A stretch of DNA of 64,000 nucleotides from JAMLHH01 sp037189845 (GCA_037189845.1 JBBCIS010000005.1:108367-172366); one strand, 5' to 3'. Positions 27,601-35,968 are shown, counted from the stretch's first letter. The notes: generated by a model not told the origin, from the letters alone. A program made the numbers and translations.

Positions 27601-27707
27601 TACTGATAGGCGGTCTGATTAGCTCCACATTGTTATCGAGAGTCGTCACCCCGGTCGTGTACAAGCTGATACCTCCGAAAATTACTAGCAAAGCTGATAA
27701 GCTGTAG
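24648..27707 (+). CDS. RND efflux permease (AcrB/HAE1-like)
   Basis: A 1019-aa inner-membrane proton-driven exporter with the two-fold RND architecture: TM1, a large periplasmic loop, TM2-7, a second loop and TM8-12. TM4 has LGLLVDDSIVVVENIER with the paired Asp residues for proton transfer. The N-terminal blocks MPRAEDPEMEIPFFPVVV and YPGASPEDLEELV match the HAE1 class of drug or organic-compound pumps rather than heavy-metal pumps. The substrate is unknown. It is the last gene of the TetR-controlled operon. Confidence 0.95.
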   Translation: MKISEYAVKNYQFTLVIFLMVIALGVSTLLHMPRAEDPEMEIPFFPVVVIYPGASPEDLEELVVDPIERAFSELDDVDVIKSFILDGLVIIRIDFDFGVDVEDKYQALIREIGTLRDKLPQDIHSIEVKKVSPSDVSIMQIALVSENASRETMKQQAEELQDLLETIPELKLVEIHGLPQPTVRVELQMEKIAKLRLPTNLILGSIQSEIVNIPGGSLDAGDKVFNIKTDGSYQSIEDIENTLISGINGNTLRLKDVANVSFDFSEDKHITRLNSHRCILVTAAQKDGNNISETKLKYEPILKEFQENLPQNIAMVKHFDQADNVNRRLNKLGTEFLIAIFLVSITLLPLGFRAAFIVMVSIPLSLAIGLILLNLLGYQLNQLSIVGLVVALGLLVDDSIVVVENIERWLRDGYSKLDAAIKATKQIGLAVIGCTATLIIAFLPLVFLPDASGDFIRSLPMAVILCVLASMVVSLTIIPFLSSVILKQHHGNEEGNIFLQALQKIIHKSYAPFLDAALKHPLITLVVALVIFIGSLQLIPVIGFSLFPPSEKAQFMINITSPIQTNLNKTDEITQEVEKLLEEYSEIEYYTSNVGMGNPQVYYNEIQENERNDFAQIFIQLQENTPIKTKAEVISRMRRQFKSFPDATIEVKDFEQGPPVLAPIEVRLFGKNLDTLRSLANQVQKMLNNTEGAIYVNNPLSHMKSSIKVKVNKEKASALAVSGIDIDRTVRLAAAGFSMGKFNDANNNEYDIMVTTPKESRATLDIFNNLYVNNRAGTPIPILQIADLELESSPVTIRHHNKKRMTAVMASVDNGYLNDDVINATIQQMEQMKLPKGYSYSMGGEVETREKSFGGFGSVIIVTVFLFIAVLILEFGTFKSTLIVLSVIPLGIVGSVIALLITGNSLSFVAIVGLIALAGIEVKNSILLVDFTNQLREQGKTLDEAIREAGEVRFLPIILTSMTAIGGLIPIALSSNPLISPLAIVLIGGLISSTLLSRVVTPVVYKLIPPKITSKADKL

Positions 27708-28024
27708 CGAAGCGGAATCCCGATGAGATACGAAATCGGGAAAGAAGCAATTAAGCAATAGGCAAAATGACGGAGGTTGAGGAGACTCGAAACCTCTTAC
27801 TTCATATACATCACAAAGGCACGGAGCAACACATACTTCGTGCCTTTGTGTCTTTGTGGCAAAACTCAAACATCTATAGATGATAATCTGGGCGGCAGAC
27901 ACGCTATCGCCTTGTATCTTTCCTTTCAGGAAAGGATACCGGCTCTATCGTTGCCGCTGCATACGCAGGGATTGATTCGGTGAGATATAACTTTTACTTT
28001 AGAAAAGTGTAAAACCGGTAGACA
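27708..28024. other. Non-coding spacer with perfect hairpin repeat
   Basis: No gene is seen between the RND permease and the convergent KilA-N gene. CACAAAGGCACG (27812-27823) and CGTGCCTTTGTG (27839-27850) form a perfect 12-bp stem with a 15-nt loop, followed by TCTTTGTGGC, a wording common in dispersed Bacteroidota repeats. A second imperfect unit, ATCTTTCCTTTCAGGAAAGGAT, is near 27918-27939. Either could stop transcription from both sides. Confidence 0.5.
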
Positions 28025-28846
28025 CTATTTCCGCATTTTCAACTTATTACTTTCCAGTAACGATTTCATTTGAGTAATAGCAGTTCTGTTCAACTCTGTT
28101 AATCTCTCACTTTGAGATAGTCCTTTTTGTATCAGAAGAGCATTGATACTCTCCATATTGCTCAAGACGACTAATTGCTCGATAGTAGCTTCATCCCGGA
28201 TATTCCCTTTGCTTTCAGGATGCTGTGTCCTCCATTCGGCAGCTGTTTTTCCAAACAATGCTACATTCAATAAATCTGCTTCACTTGCATAAACATAACT
28301 AGCCTGTTGGGGCGTAATCTCTTGTGGTATCAGGTTTTCCTTAATAGCATCAGTATGAATACGGTAATTGATTTTGGAAATAAATCTCTGAATGTTCCAT
28401 TCCAGCTGGTGACGGTTATTTTCTTCTTCTTTAAGACGTTGAAACTCTTTAATGAGATAAAATTTGAACTCTGCGCTTAGCCAAGTTGCAAACTCAAAAG
28501 CAATATCTTTATGAGCAAATGTTCCTCCATATCTTCCGGTTTTAGAAACGATTCCTATTGCATTGGTTTCATCAATCCATCTTTTGGGAGTTAATGAAAA
28601 ACTATTTGAACCTGACATATTTTTAATTCCATCGAATTCGATGGAATTAAAATCGGGATTATTGAATTGTTCCCATAATCCCATGAATTCAATTGTACTC
28701 CTGTTTCTCATCCAGTTTTGCAAAATATAATCACTCCTCTCTGTATTTCTGTATCTCGCAATATCTGTCAGCGAAATGTAATCCTGTTGATTGTCTTCGT
28801 ATAAAACAATATCAATTTGTTGTACTCTTATCTTCTTATTCTTCAT
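28025..28846 (-). CDS. KilA-N domain DNA-binding protein
   Basis: A 273-aa protein. Residues about 15-140 form a KilA-N domain: YISLTDIARYRNTERSDYIL, NWMRNRSTIEFMGLWEQ, and the end block YGGTFAHKDIAFEFATWLSA with EFKFYLIKEFQRLKEEE. The C-terminal half, with TPQQASYVYASEADLLNVAL, is a recurrent extension in bacterial KilA-N proteins. The domain is found in phage, viral and chromosomal-island DNA-binding proteins, so this may be a relic of an integrated element. It stands next to the decayed gene array that begins at 29115. The spacer 28847-29114 shows no gene. Confidence 0.9.
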   Translation of the reverse strand: MKNKKIRVQQIDIVLYEDNQQDYISLTDIARYRNTERSDYILQNWMRNRSTIEFMGLWEQFNNPDFNSIEFDGIKNMSGSNSFSLTPKRWIDETNAIGIVSKTGRYGGTFAHKDIAFEFATWLSAEFKFYLIKEFQRLKEEENNRHQLEWNIQRFISKINYRIHTDAIKENLIPQEITPQQASYVYASEADLLNVALFGKTAAEWRTQHPESKGNIRDEATIEQLVVLSNMESINALLIQKGLSQSERLTELNRTAITQMKSLLESNKLKMRK

Positions 28847-29114
28847 CGCGATAAAACTTTACAACTATTAAGATGCAGAATGACATCGTTTTCCATATAA
28901 AGGGTGAACGTTTTTGAGAATGATTTTTCAAAAGGCTACATACTTCAACGAGCAAATGACTTGGGCAGAGCATTTTTATTACTGAAAAAGATTTTCCCAT
29001 AACAGAAATAATAAATTCTTTTCTATTGAAGTCTTCTTTTATAGTTAGTAATTGAACTTAGTAAGTGTATATTTATGGCTTTACTACTCAAAACTTCTTT
29101 AAATAATTTCTAAA

Positions 29115-29576
29115 ATGAAAAAAATAGTTTTATTCATCCAAATCATGATGATATCATTTATTGTTAATGCTCAAAAAGCTAAAATAGAATATGATAGCAA
29201 AACCAATAAAGTCTCTGTAAATGGCGTAGAAAGCTTCAAAATGGAAAGATTTGACTGTGGATTCGGAATGTTGGACTGCCATTTTGATGTATTTGATAAA
29301 GATGGAAAGAAAGTAATCAGGATTAACTACAGAGATTTTAAATCTCCTGTTGAAGTGAGCAAATATAACCCTGAAGGTAATGTGCAATATTATGAATTCA
29401 TTTTTCTCGAATCAAAACAAAAAGCTGAAATAAATTACGTCGGAATTACTGTTGAGAAGGTAGCAAAGAGCATTATTTCAAATAACCTAATCGTCGATGG
29501 AAAATTAGATGTAGCAGCAGTTGACGAGTTTATCTTATCTAATGGCACTCCTTTTTCAGAAAGGGTAAAATTTTAA
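29115..29576 (+). CDS. Small secreted protein, function unknown
   Basis: A 153-aa protein with a signal peptide, MKKIVLFIQIMMISFIVNA, cleaved before QKAK. The mature part is predicted mainly beta, with KIEYDSKTNKVSVNGVESFK and an AVDEFILSNG near the end. No family is recognised. It is the first gene of an array of small, partly broken genes of similar composition on the plus strand. Confidence 0.75.
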   Translation: MKKIVLFIQIMMISFIVNAQKAKIEYDSKTNKVSVNGVESFKMERFDCGFGMLDCHFDVFDKDGKKVIRINYRDFKSPVEVSKYNPEGNVQYYEFIFLESKQKAEINYVGITVEKVAKSIISNNLIVDGKLDVAAVDEFILSNGTPFSERVKF

Positions 29577-29642
29577 ACGCTAAAAATTAAAAGCAACACA
29601 CTGCTTTAGAGATATTAACAGATGTGCTGATTTACAAGCTTT

Positions 29643-30032
29643 ATGAAGTTTCCGATGGCAAATATTTCAATTAGAAATTGGGATAAGGATGAATTACATG
29701 TATATGCTTGAAGATGAGTTTATATATATACCATAAATGACAAAAGCTACTATAAATACTGTCATGGTAATTTATTTGTAGATTCAAATGGTGAGGTGTA
29801 TCAGGTAATTGACAGAAAGTTACCTGGTTTCGTGAGGCGTTTGCTCAGCTTCATTCCGCTTGTTTGTACAGTAGAACTTATTTTCAAAAAAACTTCGACG
29901 AAAATGACAATTGAACAGGTACGACAACATATCTTGAGACAACTGAACCAATTAGACCATGACGAATTTAAGATGGAATGGATTGAAAAAGTGAGAACGG
30001 CAAAAACTTTTGAAGAGGTTATGTTCATTTAA
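29643..30032 (+). pseudogene. Broken copy of the 31121-31645 gene
   Basis: Starts MKFPMANISIRNWDKDE, equivalent to residue about 46 of the intact gene at 31121 (MQLPIANVSIKHWDVHD). It is broken by small indels, including a TA insertion in the TATATA tract near 29723-29731. The frame recovers by about 29735 (TINDK-like segment), and from 29799 to 30032 the sequence is nearly identical to the intact copy (YQVIDRKLPGFVRRL...). The N-terminal third is missing. Confidence 0.8.
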
Positions 30033-30047
30033 AATAAACACTAAATA

Positions 30048-30569
30048 ATGACAATCAATAATATAAAATACAAAACAGGACTCAGGCGACTCGGTGCTGC
30101 TATTATTGACAGTTTGGTTTTTATTTCATTATTTTTTGCGGATAATTTTGTCCGTGAGCATATAGACAATAAAATTGGATTGGTTTTGTGGTTGATTTTC
30201 TATATGCTGTTATCATTTTCCTATACAGTTGTCATGCACTATAAATACGGTCAAACTATAGGGAAAATGGTTACTAAAATAAAAGTCTTGGCTCTTGACG
30301 AATCAAATACGCTATCTCTCAGGCAGGCATTTCTTCGCGACAGCTTCTACATTTTAGTGCAGACAGCCGGATATATATATTTTGCAATTCAACTTATTCA
30401 GACCAATATATCAACAACCGAGTTACTTGAAAACATTGATGCCTTTGTTGGAATTGCTTTCCTTCTTTGGGTTTTACTTGAATTAGTATCCATGTTGACA
30501 AATGACAAACGCAGAGCAATACATGATTTCATGGCAGGTTCAGTAGTCATCAAAACTGATATCAAATAA
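30048..30569 (+). CDS. RDD family membrane protein
   Basis: A 173-aa integral membrane protein with about four hydrophobic segments. The RDD signature residues are seen as RRLGAAIIDSLVF near the N-terminus, GQTIGKMVTKIKVL in the middle, and DKRRAIHDFMAGSVVIK at the end. RDD proteins are of poorly defined function, in some cases ion exchange. It is intact although both flanking genes are broken, and starts 15 bp after the upstream pseudogene. Confidence 0.85.
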   Translation: MTINNIKYKTGLRRLGAAIIDSLVFISLFFADNFVREHIDNKIGLVLWLIFYMLLSFSYTVVMHYKYGQTIGKMVTKIKVLALDESNTLSLRQAFLRDSFYILVQTAGYIYFAIQLIQTNISTTELLENIDAFVGIAFLLWVLLELVSMLTNDKRRAIHDFMAGSVVIKTDIK

Positions 30570-30686
30570 ACAAGTTTGGTAGTTGCTGATTATACAATCT
30601 GGAAAGTTCCAATTTATTATCTGAAAAACAAGTTCTATAACTTTAACCGGAAATAGACTACTCTTTCAATATTACACCAAACTAAA

Positions 30687-31136
30687 ATGCCAATCCTCAA
30701 AGACATTGAAAATATTTTTTCCATTCTGCACGATGGAACAATTTCTGCGTGGATGGGTGATAAAACCTACTGACTTTGACAGTTGAATGCGAATATTTAG
30801 CGAAGCGAATTGATTAGTCATTTGACAGGTTTTACATTCAGTTGTATAACATTGACAAAATAAAGTTGGATCCCTTCCCTCTGACCTTCCATCTATTATT
30901 AAAACAGAAATTGCCGATATTTTTCAGACCGAGCTAGAGATTTCTGCTGCTGATATAGAAAATGACGCAGTACTTATTTCTTGTCATCAACACGATAAAA
31001 GCTTTGACCATTCCGGGGGAATCTGATATTAAGCTGCCAGTCAATAAAAGTATTTGACCAGAATAAGAATGAACTGATCATTGAGCAATTCAAGGAGATT
31101 TGTAACAATTATTGGGATAAATGGAGCAGGAAATAA
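30687..31136 (+). pseudogene. Broken gene of unknown family, copy A
   Basis: ATG 30687 opens MPILKDIENIFSILHDGTIS then AWMGDKTY and a stop. In shifted frames the sequence continues as LTLTVECEYLAKRID, a further stop, then TEIADIFQTELEISAADIEN, and ends as EQFKEICNNYWDKWSRK with a stop at 31134-31136. At least two frameshifts and one nonsense change are needed. The 3' end overlaps the start of the next gene (31121), hinting that the unbroken ancestor was coupled to it. Copy B is at 32103. Confidence 0.72.
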
Positions 31137-31645
31137 CTCTCACAATATCAGAAAAGAGCATCTTCACACAAAAAGAAAAAAGTTTTACGAGTCAGTTTTC
31201 AACTCATATCTTAGCAACGACTTTATCTTTTAACATTAAAAAACAGACGGCTATGCAGCTTCCAATAGCAAATGTTTCTATAAAGCATTGGGATGTTCAT
31301 GATAAATATTACATGTATATGCTTGAAGACGAGTTTATATATACCATAAATGACAAAATCTACTATAAATACTATCTTGGTAATTTATTTGTAGATTCAA
31401 ATGGTGAGGTGTATCAGGTAATTGACAGAAAGTTGCCAGGTTTTGTGAGGCGTTTGTTCAGCTTCATTCCACTTGTTTGTACAGTAGAACTTGTTTTCAA
31501 AAAAACTTCGACGAAAATGACGGTTGAACAGGTACGACAACATATCTTGAGACAATTGAACCAACTAGAACATAACGAATTTAAGATGGAGTGGATTGAA
31601 AAAGTGAGAACGGCAAAAACTTTTGAAGAGATAATGTTTATTTGA
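31121..31645 (+). CDS. Hypothetical protein, intact copy of a duplicated gene
   Basis: A 174-aa protein without recognised domains. The first 40 residues are Ser/Thr-rich (ISEKSIFTQKEKSFTS). The core has YYMYMLEDEFIYTINDK and YQVIDRKLPGFVRRLFSF; the C-terminus KTSTKMTVEQVRQHIL then WIEKVRTAKTFEEIMFI is helical. No signal peptide is apparent. The second copy (29643-30032) is broken. The pairing with the family at 30687/32103 and the recurrent duplication resemble immunity-gene arrays of polymorphic toxins, but no toxin gene is present, so the role is open. Confidence 0.75.
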   Translation: MEQEITLTISEKSIFTQKEKSFTSQFSTHILATTLSFNIKKQTAMQLPIANVSIKHWDVHDKYYMYMLEDEFIYTINDKIYYKYYLGNLFVDSNGEVYQVIDRKLPGFVRRLFSFIPLVCTVELVFKKTSTKMTVEQVRQHILRQLNQLEHNEFKMEWIEKVRTAKTFEEIMFI

Positions 31646-31657
31646 ATCACTGTAGAA

Positions 31658-32042
31658 ATGAAAATAGAATATCTGGATGATACAAGTGGTGGAGGCAGAT
31701 ATACAGGAGTCGATATAGACAAGTTGGTTCGTATCTATGACTTCGATGAATCTGAAGCCAAAGCTTTTCAAAATACAATTCGACAAAGCATCTCTTGACC
31801 TCACAGAACTGAAATTTGCTGAGCTGCTAAATTGCAATTTAATTCTTCGTATTTCGGATAGTGATATTGGGATTACCATTATTAATAAAAAAGATTTCTA
31901 TTGCGATCTGACTATCCATGAATATGAAAATATGATACGCCTGATTGAACCTTTTTGTAATAAAGACATCAATGGTTATCAGTGGCTTTATGATCTTGAT
32001 AATGAAATTGAATTTTTATTTTCATCTGGTGGAAGTTGGTAA
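31658..32042 (+). pseudogene. Gene interrupted by a single +1 frameshift
   Basis: ATG 31658 begins MKIEYLDDTSGGGRYTGVDI and runs to a stop just after TIRQSIS. Dropping one base near 31793 joins it in frame to LDLTELKFAELLNCNL and on to the stop at 32042, giving about 127 residues. The segment from 31737 has its own ATG but lies wholly within this longer reading. A recent mutation, a sequencing error or programmed shift are all possible. The family is not recognised. Confidence 0.72.
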
Positions 32043-32102
32043 AATTGCTTGCTTTCAAACACATATAAAATGTAGTTTGTAAATCATTAAAACCAAACTT
32101 AA

Positions 32103-32442
32103 ATGCCAGCACTTGAAGACATCAAAGACATTTTTTCCATCCTGCACAATGGAACAATTTCTGCGTGGACAGGTGATAAATACCTACTGAATTTGACAGT
32201 TGAATGCAGGTTTTTAGCAGAGAAAATTAATAAGCCATTTGACATTTTATGTTGAGTTGTATGACATTGACAAAATAATAAAACGGGCTTTAGCTTCTGA
32301 CTTCAAAGATTTTAAAGATGCCATGCAATTTTATACAGCTATCGAACATAATGCTGGTATCCTCATCATCCGAAACAAAAAAGATTTCAGGAAACAAAAT
32401 GTCCTGATTTTAACGTCAAAAGGATATATAAACCGAAAATAA
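32103..32442 (+). pseudogene. Broken copy B fused to a PIN-domain tail
   Basis: ATG 32103 gives MPALEDIKDIFSILHNGTIS and AWTGDKYLLNLTVE, clearly a copy of the pseudogene at 30687, and hits a stop after about 42 codons. In the other frame the text continues ELYDIDKIIKRALASDFKDF, then AIEHNAGILIIRNKKDF and a stop at 32442. The second part resembles the C-terminus of VapC-type PIN-domain toxins (ITRNxxDF). It appears to be a junction of two unrelated gene relics. The spacer 32443-32658 shows nothing identifiable. Confidence 0.6.
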
Positions 32443-32658
32443 AAACCGATACCAGCTAACAAGCAGGTCAGGGTAGATAAAATTCCTATAACTTTTGCGG
32501 TTATCATCGCAGAATTATTAAGCTTTTCCAAAGTGGATGCTCACACAGGCAGGTGGCTTTGGGAAGTTCAGATAATATCTTCATTGCAGATATATCGGAA
32601 TAGCAGGAAAAAAGCATTTTACATTTTCTCTCAGACAAGTTTTCATATTCTGATAATA

Positions 32659-32686
32659 TTTGGGGACTTTAAAAAACGTACATTTA
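32659..32686 (+). promoter_or_regulatory. Weak candidate promoter of the ClC gene
   Basis: TTTG at 32659-32662 and TACATTTA at 32679-32686 resemble the Bacteroidota -33/-7 pair, 16 bp apart. A start near 32692 would leave only about 6 nt of leader before ATG 32698. Neither element matches perfectly. Confidence 0.35.
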
Positions 32687-32697
32687 GCAGCAATGTA

Positions 32698-34035
32698 ATG
32701 CGGAATACTCATGCAGTATATGCGCTGTATGTCATATCAAACAGACATAAAGAAGTGAGATTAAAACAAAGAAGAAAATTAGTAACCTATCTAAATATTT
32801 TAGACCAACCTGTCCGGTTCACTCCTTTCGTTTTCAGCCGGAATTTTTTATTATGGGCATTTCTCGGGTTAACAGGAGGAATAATCGCAGGCTTATATTG
32901 GATTGCACTTGAATTTCTGACACATTTACTAGCCTTTTTCAATGGATGGCAGGTAATTCCGCTCATGGCGATTTGCGGCCTGTTATCAGGGTTAATTATT
33001 CATTTCATTGGAGACCCGGGAGAAATTCACCTGATTGTAAACAACATCCGGTTTAATAAAGGAAGGCTTGACCCTAAAAACAATCCTTCCATGATACTTT
33101 CATCCTTGTTGTGCGTTGCATCAGGCGGCAGTCTCGGACCCGAAGCCCCACTGGTACAGGTCACAGGCTCTACAGGTACCTGGATAGGAAAAATATTCCG
33201 CCTTAAAGGAGAGGAATTAAGGTCATTGAGCATTGCAGGAATGGCCTCAGGCTTTACAGCCCTATTTGGCGCACCATTGGGCGGTAGCTTATTTTCATTG
33301 GAAATACTCCATCACAAACATGCTGTCGAGTATTACCAGGCTATCATTCCGGCACTGGTATCGAGTTGCTTCAGCTACCTGGTTTTTGCATTCATCATTC
33401 ATTTAGGACTTGGTCCGGTATGGGATTTATCAGCATATGAATATTCAGGGATTTTTGATTTTGGTTATGCTGTCCTGTTTGCGATTATCGGGACTGCTTT
33501 AGGCTGGGGATTTATTTTTTGTACCAGATTTTTCAAATCAGTTTTTGAAAAAAGACCTTTGCCTATTTATATCAAAACGTTCATCGGAGGGATCCTGCTT
33601 GGCACCATAGCATTTTATTTTCCAATAACCCGGTACTTCGGGCATCACGAAATTAATGAGCTGTTATCAGGAAATTTCTCATTAACCTTTTTGTTCGCAA
33701 TTCTGTTCTTTAAACTTATAGCAATCTCAATCACCGTGACATCAGGCTGGAGAGGAGGATTTATCATTCCTTTGTTTTTCACAGGAGCAACATTGGGCTT
33801 AATACTTCATCAATTGTTCCCGGCAATAAATCTGACATTAGCGATAGTCAGCTGTATGGCAGCAATCAATGCCTGCGTAACGAGAACACCGATGAGCACA
33901 ACGATTTTACTTGCTACACTGACAGGATTCGGACATTTTATTCCCATCTTATTTGCAAGTCTGACAGGCTATTTTTTAGCTCCGAGAATACCATTCATAA
34001 GCTCCCAAATGGAAAAAGAATTATCATCAGAATAA
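32698..34035 (+). CDS. ClC-family chloride channel/antiporter
   Basis: A 445-aa inner-membrane protein from ATG 32698. A start at 32533 would precede the candidate promoter and add a basic tail without family resemblance. Selectivity-filter motifs are visible: GGSLGPEAPLVQ (equivalent of the GxEGP loop with the gating glutamate shifted), and GWRGGFIIPLFF (GxFxP). The last helix region NACVTRTPMSTTIL precedes the C-terminal end; no CBS domains follow. It exchanges Cl- for H+ or conducts Cl-, in pH or ionic homeostasis. It is monocistronic. Confidence 0.9.
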   Translation: MRNTHAVYALYVISNRHKEVRLKQRRKLVTYLNILDQPVRFTPFVFSRNFLLWAFLGLTGGIIAGLYWIALEFLTHLLAFFNGWQVIPLMAICGLLSGLIIHFIGDPGEIHLIVNNIRFNKGRLDPKNNPSMILSSLLCVASGGSLGPEAPLVQVTGSTGTWIGKIFRLKGEELRSLSIAGMASGFTALFGAPLGGSLFSLEILHHKHAVEYYQAIIPALVSSCFSYLVFAFIIHLGLGPVWDLSAYEYSGIFDFGYAVLFAIIGTALGWGFIFCTRFFKSVFEKRPLPIYIKTFIGGILLGTIAFYFPITRYFGHHEINELLSGNFSLTFLFAILFFKLIAISITVTSGWRGGFIIPLFFTGATLGLILHQLFPAINLTLAIVSCMAAINACVTRTPMSTTILLATLTGFGHFIPILFASLTGYFLAPRIPFISSQMEKELSSE

Positions 34036-34098
34036 GTTGCATACTTAGACCACAAATTACTCTCAGTAAATTATCTAAATCCCGAATCTACTCGTTTC

Positions 34099-34334
34099 AT
34101 GCTGAGATTCGTCAAAAAGCCATTTGTCGCAGACATCATTTCCTTAGCATTGATAGCCTGTTTTATATACTATTACTATTGTAATCAGAAAATTGTCAAA
34201 TCTGCTCAGGATAAAATTCTATTCTGACTTCGACAAAATTCCTTATAATCATACCAGTAAACTGCCCGGTTTAGCAAATATCTTTCTTCCGGAAATATCA
34301 ATCTGTATTATGCTTACAGAAGAGAAGCTGCAAC
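34099..34334 (+). pseudogene. Truncated copy of the SanA-like gene at 35321
   Basis: DNA from about 34080 follows that around 35300-35560, including ATTGTAATCAGAAAATTGTC, CTTATAATCAT and ATCTTTCTTCCGGAAA. Small indels break the frame after about 35 codons, and the similarity ends near 34334. The duplicated block includes the upstream bases of the intact gene (CCCGAATCT). The rest of the gap 34335-34485 is a leader of the TM2 gene with no identifiable element. Confidence 0.8.
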
Positions 34335-34485
34335 TTTCCGATTTTAACCATAATACCTAAGTTTCTTCTTTTTATACCGTCCATACACTTGAATAGTATT
34401 TTTTTGTAATTTGGTACAGATTATATATAAAATACGGGGCAGCCGAAAACCGACGAGAGTAGGCACTAACTAAATTAACTTTTTT

Positions 34486-34698
34486 ATGTCAGAATTAAAA
34501 CCGGTGCAATCGAAAACAACGATGATTTTGATTAGCTTTTTCTTAGGTGGTCTTGGTATACACAGATTGTTGATGGGTTATTCCAATTGGTGGTTAATGA
34601 TTATCACATTCGGCGGATGTGGAATCTGGGCATTGATTGACTTCATCAGAATCATTACTGGTAGTATGAAAATGGCGGATGGAAGAGAATTAACTTAG
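34486..34698 (+). CDS. TM2 domain-containing membrane protein
   Basis: A 70-aa protein with two transmembrane helices: MILISFFLGGLGIHRLLMGY and WLMIITFGGCGIWALIDFIR. This is the TM2 domain pattern with the GxHRxxxG loop. TM2 proteins are widespread, small and of unknown function. The flanks give no clue, and a stable hairpin follows 9 bp downstream. Confidence 0.9.
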   Translation: MSELKPVQSKTTMILISFFLGGLGIHRLLMGYSNWWLMIITFGGCGIWALIDFIRIITGSMKMADGRELT

Positions 34699-34706
34699 GA
34701 TAAAAC

Positions 34707-34725
34707 GGGGGATGTAATATCCCCC
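34707..34725 (+). terminator. Stem-loop after the TM2 gene
   Basis: GGGGGAT, loop GTAAT, ATCCCCC: a perfect 7-bp stem just after the stop of the TM2 gene. The following bases AATCTT contain only a short T stretch, so it may act as a terminator or an mRNA-stabilising hairpin. Confidence 0.5.
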
Positions 34726-34817
34726 AATCTTAAAAGATGCTTAACAACATTACTTGCTTTTCAAATTATTGGCAATCAATAGCTTTAACAATATGACAGC
34801 ATCAGAATACCAGAAAA

Positions 34818-35132
34818 ATGATAAGCCGGATTAGTCTCATAACCAGTTATATGTGGTATAACAAGCTAACAAGTCTGGCTTTATTGTATCTTTTTATTTC
34901 AGCATTTATAAAGTCTATCTCTGATATAGATATCACTATACCCTGTTTATGGAGCTCGTTGTTTGGATTTAGGTGTCCGGCGTGTGGATTAACCACCGCT
35001 TTCATTAAGATAATGCAATTGGATTTTCCGGGGGCAATCAAAGCAAACGCACTCATTTTTATTATCGTCCCGGCAATTGTCTTTTTTATCCTGAGTGACT
35101 TTACTAAGTTTACTAAAAGAGAAGCCATTTAA
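34818..35132 (+). CDS. DUF2752 membrane protein
   Basis: A 104-aa protein with about three hydrophobic segments. The DUF2752 signature FRCPACGLTTAF (C-P-x-C-G-[LM]-TR/T) lies at the middle, followed by the LDFPGAIKANALIF helix. The motif's two cysteines may bind a metal or form a disulfide; the family has no settled function. It often neighbours TM2 genes in Bacteroidota, as here. Confidence 0.88.
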   Translation: MISRISLITSYMWYNKLTSLALLYLFISAFIKSISDIDITIPCLWSSLFGFRCPACGLTTAFIKIMQLDFPGAIKANALIFIIVPAIVFFILSDFTKFTKREAI

Positions 35133-35320
35133 TATAGGTTTAAAGCTCCTATGTTCTATAATTCTCCATCATAAGTATACCAGTATCACCAACTGCACGT
35201 CTATTTTCCTTTTTAAATTTTACATTCTACATCATGTATAAAAGTGCTGATATTTTTATTTTTCAAGGCCGGCATCAGGAAATATCTAAATGATTATCTT
35301 GTCCCGAATCTCCTTGTTAC

Positions 35321-35968
35321 ATGTTAAAGCTCTTCAAAAAATTATTTTTCGCAGGTATAATTTCCTTAGGATTGATTACCTGTTTTACATACTACTGTAA
35401 TCAGAAAATTGTCAAAACAACTCAGGATAAAATTTATTCAGACCTGAATGAAATCCCTTATAATCATACGGGTATCCTGCTCGGCACCAGCAAATATCTT
35501 TCTTCCGGAAACATCAATCTCTACTATGCATACAGAATAGAAGCGGCCGCTCAGCTGATGAAAGCCGGGAAAATCAAGTATCTCGTCATCAGCGGTGATA
35601 ACAGCCGCAAAGATTACAGCGAACCGGAGGATATGCGCAATGACCTGATGCTGGCAGGCATCGACTCCAACCGCATTTTCTTAGATTATGCAGGATTCAG
35701 GACTTTTGATTCAATGGTAAGATTGAGAGAGATCTTTTCTCAGAAATCGACAACTGTTATTTCTCAGAAATTCCATGTGGAAAGAGCTATCTATATCGGA
35801 GAAAAGGAAGGTATTACCTCCATTGGTTATCCGGCTCAGGATGTATCTCAATATTACGGATTCAGGACTCAGGTCAGAGAAATATTTGCCAGAGTAAAGG
35901 TCTTTTTGGATGCACTCATCAATACTCAACCTAAATTTCTGGGGCCAAAAGTGCATATTCCTGAATAG
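35321..35968 (+). CDS. SanA/YdcF-like envelope protein (DUF218)
   Basis: A 215-aa protein with one N-terminal membrane anchor (about residues 7-25, FFAGIISLGLITCFTYY). The following domain has GILLGTSKY, YRIEAAAQLMKAGKIKYLVI with SGDNSR, and DYAGFRTFDSMVR, the DUF218 pattern of SanA (vancomycin high-temperature exclusion protein). SanA is tied to envelope barrier function. Broken copy at 34099 shows the gene was duplicated nearby. No operon partner is apparent. Confidence 0.88.
   Translation: MLKLFKKLFFAGIISLGLITCFTYYCNQKIVKTTQDKIYSDLNEIPYNHTGILLGTSKYLSSGNINLYYAYRIEAAAQLMKAGKIKYLVISGDNSRKDYSEPEDMRNDLMLAGIDSNRIFLDYAGFRTFDSMVRLREIFSQKSTTVISQKFHVERAIYIGEKEGITSIGYPAQDVSQYYGFRTQVREIFARVKVFLDALINTQPKFLGPKVHIPE

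Noticed and set aside
31737..32042. A separate 101-aa gene starting at ATG 31737
   Set aside because: The upstream segment 31658-31793 reads in continuous, compatible sequence once one base is skipped, so I treat the two as one frameshifted gene.
32533..32697. An extended N-terminus for the ClC protein from 32533
   Set aside because: The extra 55 residues have no ClC character and would precede the candidate promoter; ATG 32698 gives a usual length.
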